A stretch of DNA of 21,011 nucleotides from Bacteroides sp. CAG:927 (GTDB lineage: Bacteria; Bacteroidota; Bacteroidia; Bacteroidales; Muribaculaceae): the NCBI GenBank assembly GCA_000431155.1, contig HF985649.1:1-21011 (forward strand), given 5' to 3'. The position numbers and the translations under genes were made by a program. The notes under the pieces are model-generated. The model had not been told where the DNA came from, made no database searches, and worked only from the letters and a program-made list of their open reading frames with translations. This document shows, one piece after another, positions 15,487 through 21,011 of this stretch (its first letter is position 1; every line of letters begins with the position of its first letter).

Positions 15487-15822
15487 ATGGACTGGACTGA
15501 GCAACTTAAGGCGTTCCGCGATGCCAACCCCGATTTGCCTGAAGGACCGGAGATGCATGACCCCGAGCCGGAAGATACCGTGAAGAGGCAACCACGCCTT
15601 GATATTTACATTGAGCGCAAGGGGCGCGGTGGCAAAACAGCCACTCTCATTTCGGGATGGATATGTGAGCAGTCGGAGCTGTTGCAGATTGCATCGAAAC
15701 TCAAGTCGGCTCTCGGTGCCGGAGGCTCGGCGCGTGGAGGCGACATTCTGATTCAGGGTGACCGACGCACTCAGGTGCTTGAGCAACTTACGGCCTTGGG
15801 TTATAAGGCCCGTATTGTCTGA
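15487..15822 (+). CDS. SUI1/eIF1-family translation initiation factor homologue (YciH type)
   Basis: The 111-residue protein has a C-terminal SUI1 domain, residues 40-111: IERKGRGGKTATLISG, LASKL-type helix LQIASKLKSALGAGGS and the RGGDILIQGD turn followed by QVLEQLTALGYKARIV. Bacterial YciH proteins are related to eukaryotic eIF1 and can influence start-codon fidelity on the 30S subunit. The N-terminal 35 residues are acidic and probably flexible. The ATG at 15487-15489 is preferred over a TTG three codons upstream. It follows the lipoprotein gene by 5 nt and precedes the helicase by 30 nt, consistent with one transcript. The physiological role in Bacteroidota is not established. Confidence 0.88.
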   Translation: MDWTEQLKAFRDANPDLPEGPEMHDPEPEDTVKRQPRLDIYIERKGRGGKTATLISGWICEQSELLQIASKLKSALGAGGSARGGDILIQGDRRTQVLEQLTALGYKARIV

Positions 15823-15852
15823 TTTATACTTCATATTTTTCGGCTTTCCTTT

Positions 15853-18800
15853 ATGCTTCATATTTACAAAGCTTCTGCCGGTTCCGGCAAAACATTTACC
15901 TTGGCTTATGAGTATATCAAATTGCTGCTCGGCATAAAGGGAACTGACGGGAAATACCGTTTAAATAGTTCTGCGCGGGGAGAAAACCATCGCTCTATAC
16001 TTGCCGTAACCTTTACCAACAAGGCCACAGAAGAAATGAAGAGGCGTATTCTTCATGAGTTGGCTGTTCTGGCAAATATGGAACCCGGTTGGACCAAGCC
16101 GTCACCGTATATCGGCAAGTTGTGTGCTGAATTTTCTGCTACCGAGGAGCAGGTGAGACGGGCAAGTGAATTGGCTCTCAAGAATCTGCTTATGGATTTC
16201 AGCTATTTCAGTGTCAGCACCATTGATGCTTTTTTTCAGGTTATTCTCCGCACTTTTGCACGTGAGGCTGAACTTACCGGAAATTATGAGCTTGAGCTGG
16301 ATAACGATAAAGCAATAGAATTTGGAGTCAATGAGCTGTTTTCATGGCTCAACAATGATCCCGATGCGTCAGGCGTTGATCGTGTGGTCGGGTGGATTAC
16401 CAATTATCTTGTGCAGCAACTTCATAATGGCAATGATATAAAGCTGTTTAACCGCAGCAGTAAGATGCATGCCAAATTCACCAAGCTTATAACCAAGATT
16501 TCTAACGACACTTTTGCCCTGCATTATGACGAGATAATGGATTATCTGCGTCACACGCCGCAAAAACTTCAGCAGTTTGCCGTTGCACTCACAAGCCGGA
16601 TTGATGACATGCTTGGAGAAATCAAATCGGGTTGTGAGGTGGCTTTGGATGTCATTGATTCGCATGCGTCAGAGCCGGGCAAGGTCAAAGACAACTTGGT
16701 GAATGCTTTTAAAAAATATGTGCAGAATCCGCGTACCGCTATTGTGAAAGCGTCCAAAACACCATTGTCAGTAAATGAGGATTTGACACAGGCATACGAC
16801 AGTGCCCGCAAAAAATATTATGTCAAGCTTGGTCCTTCGCCCGATCTTGATGCCGCGTTAAGCTCAGCGTGCCGCTGCGTTGCGGAATATCCGCCTTATA
16901 TCATGCTTCTTGAGCAGATTCGTGACAGCCTTTTCGTTCTCGGTCTTATTGATAAGGTGTATGAATTTATTGAAAAGTTTCGCGAAGAAAACAATGCCAT
17001 TCTGCTTTCCGATACCAATTCGTTGCTGCGCGAGATTATAGGTGACAGCGATGCTCCGTTTGTGTATGAGCGGGTAGGGTTGTGGCTCAGGCATTTCCTG
17101 ATTGATGAGTTTCAGGATACCTCACGCATGCAGTGGCTGAATATCAGGCCGCTGCTGAACGAGAGTATGGCCAATGATTCCGACAGCCTTATAATAGGGG
17201 ATGAAAAACAGTGTATCTACCGGTTCCGCGACTCGGACCCAACATTGTTGCAATGTCAGGTGCAGCAGCAGTTCCCGGGGCGTACCACTGTGACCGGTGA
17301 CACTCCGTCCGCCAATACCAATTGGCGCAGCGCACCCAATGTTGTAGAGTTTAATAATGCCTTGTTTGGTGCATTGTCTTCTGCGGTCGGGGTGGATGAT
17401 ATTTACGCTAATGTGTGCCAGCAGATACCTGACCGTGGTTCCGAATATCCGGGATATGTGTCGCTTATGCCGGTATCGGCTCCTTCAAAAGATAAATTTG
17501 AGGAATTTGCCCTTAAGCGCATGACTGACGAAATGGAACGCCAGTTGAGGCAGGGATACAAATACAATGAACTGTGTGTGTTGGTGCGTCAGCGCTCAGA
17601 TGGTATTCGGGTTATTGCACGCCTCATGGAGATAGCGGACACTGCCGGACTGCCTGATTGTGAATATCCGTTGCTGAGTGAGGCAAATGTAATTTCCGAT
17701 GATGCTATGATGCTTGCTCAGGCTCCTGTGATAAAGGTTATCATGAGTGTCCTTAGAGCGTTTGCAAACCCTTCGCTCAGTTTCAGAGATGGAAATGAGG
17801 GAGAGGCAACAGCCGCAAAATTTCACTCCAGAGCTGAAATGGTGGAGATGCTCAACCGCTTTGACCATTTTTCAAGTCTCGGGCATTCTCCCGAGGATGC
17901 TTTGCAACTGGCGTTGTCAAGCGAGGGGTGCAACTGGAACATGCAGTCCGAAATGCCTGAAATGGAGTGCTTTAATCTGCCGTCTCTGGTGGAGCATATC
18001 ATACAGCATCGCATATCTCCCCGTGACCGCAAGGCTCAGAATATGTATATCGCGGCATTTCAGGATCTTGTCTGTGACTATTGTGCCACATCTACGCCTG
18101 ATGTGGGCGGCTTCGTAAAATGGTGGGACCTGTCTTCTCATCGTTTCACAGTGTCGGCTCCAATGGATGCTAAGGCTATTCGTGTAATGACAATACACAA
18201 GGCAAAGGGCTTGGAATTCAAATGCACCCACATTCCGTTCCTCGCTTATAAGGTGCCTAAGTTTGATGGGCATCAATGGTTCGTTTCTCAGCCGTTGCCC
18301 GGCATTGACGAGAATATAATGCCTCCTCTGCTTCCTATTGTGCCCGGTAGCTTTTTGAAAAACACAGTCTTTGCACCTCAATTAGACCGGCTCGTGTATG
18401 AGCAGCTACTTGATGAGCTTAACGTGCTTTATGTGGCATTTACCCGCGCCGGTCAGGAGCTTATAGCCAATTACTGGGCTGACAGCAGTGGCACGATAGG
18501 TGAGTTGCTGGCCTCTGCAAATGATAGCATGGCGCAATATGCGGGTGCAGTGCCCGGAGAATTTGTCAGTGGCACTCCCGACACCGTGCCTGTGCGAAAG
18601 GAGGAACAGAAAACCGCTCTTGATCCGCATGATTCTATGCCCATGCGTCCGTATGAAGTGTACGATGGAACTACGGTATGGAATCAGACACAGGTGGATT
18701 TTGACCCCGATAGGGTGGAAGCGGTGACACGTGGCACCGCGCTTCACAATCTGCTTGCCTTGGTCAAGGATGCTGAATCTGTGCCGATGGCTGTTGAAAA

Positions 18801-19152
18801 GGCGGTGCGCCGCCATATCATAACACGTGCCGAGTCAGAACCGGTCAAAGTTCTTCTCATGGAGCGTATCGGCAATGAGAAAACGAAACATTGGTTTTCG
18901 GGATTTAAGCGTGTGCTCCGCGAGCGTCAGATCACTACTGACAAGGGCGAGCATTATCGTCCGGATAGGGTGGTGTGGACTGCCGATGGTCATATTGACA
19001 TAATTGATTACAAGTTCGGTGCCGAGCGGTCGGCTGCCTACGCACGGCAACTGCGCAACTATGTGCGTCTGTTTGCGGAAATGGGTTATGACAATCTTCG
19101 TGCCTTTGTGTGGTATGTGGATTCTGACCATATAGTCCCTGTCGGTTTTTAA
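15853..19152 (+). CDS. AddA/RecB-like UvrD-family helicase-nuclease
   Basis: A 1099-residue superfamily 1 helicase fused to a RecB-type nuclease. Motifs in order: Walker A ASAGSGKT (8-15), TNKATEEM (55-62), Walker B LIDEFQDTS (about 416-424), GDEKQCIYRFRDSDP (about 450), NWRSAP (about 491), TIHKAKGLEF (about 780), YVAFTRA (about 860). The C-terminal nuclease has RGTALHNLL (about 960) and the metal-binding Asp with Lys in DIIDYKFG (about 1050). This is the layout of AddA, which with AddB processes double-strand breaks for recombination and degrades foreign linear DNA. AddB is not in the window. Short name withheld because Bacteroidota AddA homologues are divergent. It ends 119 nt before mutL, placing two repair genes together. 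Confidence 0.9.
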   Translation: MLHIYKASAGSGKTFTLAYEYIKLLLGIKGTDGKYRLNSSARGENHRSILAVTFTNKATEEMKRRILHELAVLANMEPGWTKPSPYIGKLCAEFSATEEQVRRASELALKNLLMDFSYFSVSTIDAFFQVILRTFAREAELTGNYELELDNDKAIEFGVNELFSWLNNDPDASGVDRVVGWITNYLVQQLHNGNDIKLFNRSSKMHAKFTKLITKISNDTFALHYDEIMDYLRHTPQKLQQFAVALTSRIDDMLGEIKSGCEVALDVIDSHASEPGKVKDNLVNAFKKYVQNPRTAIVKASKTPLSVNEDLTQAYDSARKKYYVKLGPSPDLDAALSSACRCVAEYPPYIMLLEQIRDSLFVLGLIDKVYEFIEKFREENNAILLSDTNSLLREIIGDSDAPFVYERVGLWLRHFLIDEFQDTSRMQWLNIRPLLNESMANDSDSLIIGDEKQCIYRFRDSDPTLLQCQVQQQFPGRTTVTGDTPSANTNWRSAPNVVEFNNALFGALSSAVGVDDIYANVCQQIPDRGSEYPGYVSLMPVSAPSKDKFEEFALKRMTDEMERQLRQGYKYNELCVLVRQRSDGIRVIARLMEIADTAGLPDCEYPLLSEANVISDDAMMLAQAPVIKVIMSVLRAFANPSLSFRDGNEGEATAAKFHSRAEMVEMLNRFDHFSSLGHSPEDALQLALSSEGCNWNMQSEMPEMECFNLPSLVEHIIQHRISPRDRKAQNMYIAAFQDLVCDYCATSTPDVGGFVKWWDLSSHRFTVSAPMDAKAIRVMTIHKAKGLEFKCTHIPFLAYKVPKFDGHQWFVSQPLPGIDENIMPPLLPIVPGSFLKNTVFAPQLDRLVYEQLLDELNVLYVAFTRAGQELIANYWADSSGTIGELLASANDSMAQYAGAVPGEFVSGTPDTVPVRKEEQKTALDPHDSMPMRPYEVYDGTTVWNQTQVDFDPDRVEAVTRGTALHNLLALVKDAESVPMAVEKAVRRHIITRAESEPVKVLLMERIGNEKTKHWFSGFKRVLRERQITTDKGEHYRPDRVVWTADGHIDIIDYKFGAERSAAYARQLRNYVRLFAEMGYDNLRAFVWYVDSDHIVPVGF

Positions 19153-19154
19153 AC

Positions 19155-19209
19155 TTATCAACAAATTATTAACATGTTGTTGACAATCCACATCTGATTG
19201 TGTGGATAA
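19155..19209. promoter_or_regulatory. DnaA-box-like cluster between addA-like gene and mutL
   Basis: TGTGGATAA (19201-19209) is the exact reverse complement of the consensus DnaA box TTATCCACA. TTATCAACA (19155-19163) differs by one base. Between them, AATCCACA and TGTTGACAA are partial matches. The segment also forms two weak inverted repeats: TCAACAA (19158-19164) with TTGTTGA (19177-19183), and ATCCACA (19186-19192) with TGTGGAT (19201-19207). It is AT-rich. It could be a DnaA-responsive control site, a DnaA reservoir or part of an origin; the last is not shown. Confidence 0.4.
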
Positions 19210-19214
19210 ATGTA

Positions 19215-19246
19215 TTTGCGGTAATTGGTATGTGGTGGTAATTTTG
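19215..19246 (+). promoter_or_regulatory. Promoter of mutL
   Basis: TTTG (19215-19218), 20 nt, TAATTTTG (19239-19246). This fits the Bacteroides consensus. The mutL ATG is 25 nt after the -7 element. The exact DnaA box ends 6 nt upstream of the -33 element. Confidence 0.6.
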
Positions 19247-19271
19247 TACTGCTAAAACAAACCAATCTTCT

Positions 19272-21011
19272 ATGAGCGACATTATACGACTTCTTCCTGA
19301 TTCAGTTGCCAACCAAATTGCTGCCGGTGAGGTGATTCAGCGTCCTTCATCGGTGGTGAAAGAACTGGTGGAGAATTCTGTGGATGCCGGCGCCACGGAT
19401 ATTCAGATTATAATCCGTGATGCCGGACGCACTCTGATTCAGGTTGTGGACAATGGCAAGGGCATGAGTGATACTGATGCGCGAATGGCTTTTGAGCGGC
19501 ATGCCACATCCAAGATTCAGGAGGCGGCCGATTTGTTTTCGCTCCACACCATGGGCTTTCGTGGCGAGGCTTTGGCTTCCATTGCTGCTGTGGCGCAGGT
19601 TGATCTCCGCACCATGCTTCAGGGCGCGGAAATTGGCACACGCCTTATTATTAATGGTAGCGAGGTTGAGAGCCAGCAACCCGAGGCTTGCGCTCCGGGA
19701 AGTAACATGATGGTGAAAAATTTGTTTTTCAATGTCCCCGCACGTCGAAAGTTCCTTAAAAAAGATTCTGTGGAGCTGAGTAGCCTTTTGCGTGAGTTTG
19801 AAAGGCTTGCATTGGTAAATAATACTATTGATTTCACGCTTATACACAATGATTCGGTTCTTCACAAAATGCGCGGAAGCACATTGAAGCAACGCATCGT
19901 GGATCTGTTCGGACATTCTCTTGACCGGCAGCTGCTTCCGGTAAATACCGACACTTCGATAGTTCGTATTGAGGGTTTTGTGGGCCTGCCCGATCATGCA
20001 CGTAAACGCAATGCGTTGCAATATTTGTTTGTTAACGGACGCCACATGCGTCATCCTTATTTCCATAAGGCTGTTCTGCAGTGTTACGAAGAGCTGATAA
20101 AAAGCGATGAGCAACCTAATTATTTCCTGTATTTTACTGTGGATCCCGATTCCATAGATGTTAATATCCATCCTACCAAAAACGAGATTAAGTTTGAGAA
20201 CGAAGCTGCTATATGGCAGATAATCACAGCTGCTGTAAAGGAGGCTCTGGGTCGCTATAACGCTATGCCCGGCATAGATTTTGATACGCAGGATGCTCCT
20301 GAAATACCGGTGTTTGACCCTGCCGCGCAGGCATCCGTAAATATTGAGCTGGACTCAAACTACAATCCGTTTGATATGCCTGCTGACAATGGCGCGGAAC
20401 CGGCTTCACAATCCTCTGTTTCTGCACGGGGAACCCGCGTGGCATCATCGTTGCCCGATTGGGAAAAAATGTATGCGGATTTTGCATCACGGCGCGGGGA
20501 TTCATTGGCTCCTGAGCCGGTTCTTGAATCCGATGTGCAAGTCAAGGGAAGTGCCCTTAATGATTTGATGGCATCGGCCGATGAAGAGGCCGTTCTTCCC
20601 GAAATGGATGCGCCAATCGTGGCTTATCAGCCCGGGGATGGTGCTGGGATTCAGGTAAAAAACCGATATATACTCACCCCTGCCAAAAGCGGGGTGATGG
20701 TTGTGGACCAGCATCGTGCTCATCTCAAGGTGCTGTATGAGCGTTACATGAGCATGTGGCGTACCGGTGATTTTGTAGGACAAAACCTGTTGTTTCCGGA
20801 GGTCCTTCGGCTTACGGCAGCTCAGACTGCCATTCTTGAGGGGCTTTTGGACGAACTTGGTGCCATCGGTTTTGATCTTGCGCCTCTTGGCGATAACGAC
20901 TGGAGTATATGTGGGGTGCCTTCGGTGCTCAGTCATGCCAATCCGGTGGAAACGGTGATGCAGATACTGGATTCTGCCGAGACCGGGGGTGAAAACGGCA
21001 CCGATGCTGTG
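19272..21011 (+). CDS. mutL: DNA mismatch repair protein MutL (3' end cut by window edge)
   Basis: MutL couples MutS mismatch recognition to strand incision and excision. The visible 580 codons contain the GHKL ATPase: ELVENSVDAGA (E31-A41), DNGKGM, then FRGEALASIAA. The transducer region follows, then a polar linker from about residue 340. The start of the C-terminal dimerisation domain is at NRYILTPAKSGVMVVDQHRAH. The endonuclease motif DQHA(X)2E(X)4E appears here as DQHRAHLKVLYE (479-490): Ala is replaced by Arg and the first Glu by Leu, so the nicking activity may be absent or reshaped. The remainder of the domain, including further metal ligands, lies beyond the window. The ATG at 19272-19274 is well placed behind a promoter. 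Confidence 0.96.
   Translation, partial: MSDIIRLLPDSVANQIAAGEVIQRPSSVVKELVENSVDAGATDIQIIIRDAGRTLIQVVDNGKGMSDTDARMAFERHATSKIQEAADLFSLHTMGFRGEALASIAAVAQVDLRTMLQGAEIGTRLIINGSEVESQQPEACAPGSNMMVKNLFFNVPARRKFLKKDSVELSSLLREFERLALVNNTIDFTLIHNDSVLHKMRGSTLKQRIVDLFGHSLDRQLLPVNTDTSIVRIEGFVGLPDHARKRNALQYLFVNGRHMRHPYFHKAVLQCYEELIKSDEQPNYFLYFTVDPDSIDVNIHPTKNEIKFENEAAIWQIITAAVKEALGRYNAMPGIDFDTQDAPEIPVFDPAAQASVNIELDSNYNPFDMPADNGAEPASQSSVSARGTRVASSLPDWEKMYADFASRRGDSLAPEPVLESDVQVKGSALNDLMASADEEAVLPEMDAPIVAYQPGDGAGIQVKNRYILTPAKSGVMVVDQHRAHLKVLYERYMSMWRTGDFVGQNLLFPEVLRLTAAQTAILEGLLDELGAIGFDLAPLGDNDWSICGVPSVLSHANPVETVMQILDSAETGGENGTDAV

Noticed and set aside
19347..20171. 274-codon minus-strand frame opposite mutL
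   Set aside because: It lies wholly inside the conserved ATPase region of mutL and has no motif of its own.
1..21011. CRISPR array, insertion sequence or rRNA
   Set aside because: No regularly spaced long repeats, transposase gene or rRNA sequence was seen.

Overview
The window looks like chromosomal DNA from a gut-type Bacteroidota, most likely order Bacteroidales and possibly Muribaculaceae. Three things support this. PorU, the type IX secretion sortase, is present. Several intergenic regions carry TTTG-N19/20-TAnnTTTG promoter matches, the Bacteroides consensus. Most genes lack a strong Shine-Dalgarno sequence. The family placement is inference; the phylum is well supported.

Layout. (1) Positions 1-3809, minus strand: a compact arsenic operon in the order arsR, arsF-like, arsG-like, arsE-like, ArsP-type permease, arsC. 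The last gene is cut by the window edge. It combines handling of inorganic arsenate (arsC) with modules resembling the arsEFG and arsP systems for organoarsenicals. A 22-bp motif is repeated in front of arsR and again in front of the arsF-like gene and is a candidate ArsR operator. (2) Positions 3810-4059: no gene, but dense structure next to the 3' end of a tRNA: a 14-bp inverted repeat, three TGGGTGT copies and a 15-nt palindrome. This resembles the attachment end of an integrated element, with the ars operon on the element side. (3) tRNA-Ser(CGA) at 4060-4146, with its own near-perfect promoter. (4) Positions 4216-10566, minus strand: a cell-envelope group of GH25 lysozyme, PorU and a secreted clan GH-D (GH36-like) glycosidase. 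(5) Positions 10629-12764, plus strand: an orphan sensor histidine kinase read divergently from the lysozyme. (6) Positions 12819-19152, plus strand: a housekeeping run of dnaX, two small lipoproteins, a SUI1/YciH initiation-factor homologue and an AddA-like helicase-nuclease. (7) Positions 19153-19271: a gap with DnaA-box-like sequences, then mutL, cut by the right edge.

How the genes work together. In the ars operon, ArsR should derepress on arsenic binding. ArsC reduces arsenate with thiol equivalents. The thiol-redox proteins (ArsE-like and ArsF-like) and the DsbD-like membrane protein (ArsG-like) would handle aromatic arsenicals, and the ArsP-type permease would export trivalent organoarsenicals. 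On the other side of the tRNA, the genes are core functions: surface protein secretion, wall turnover, replication clamp loading, recombination and mismatch repair. The only part that looks acquired is the ars side.
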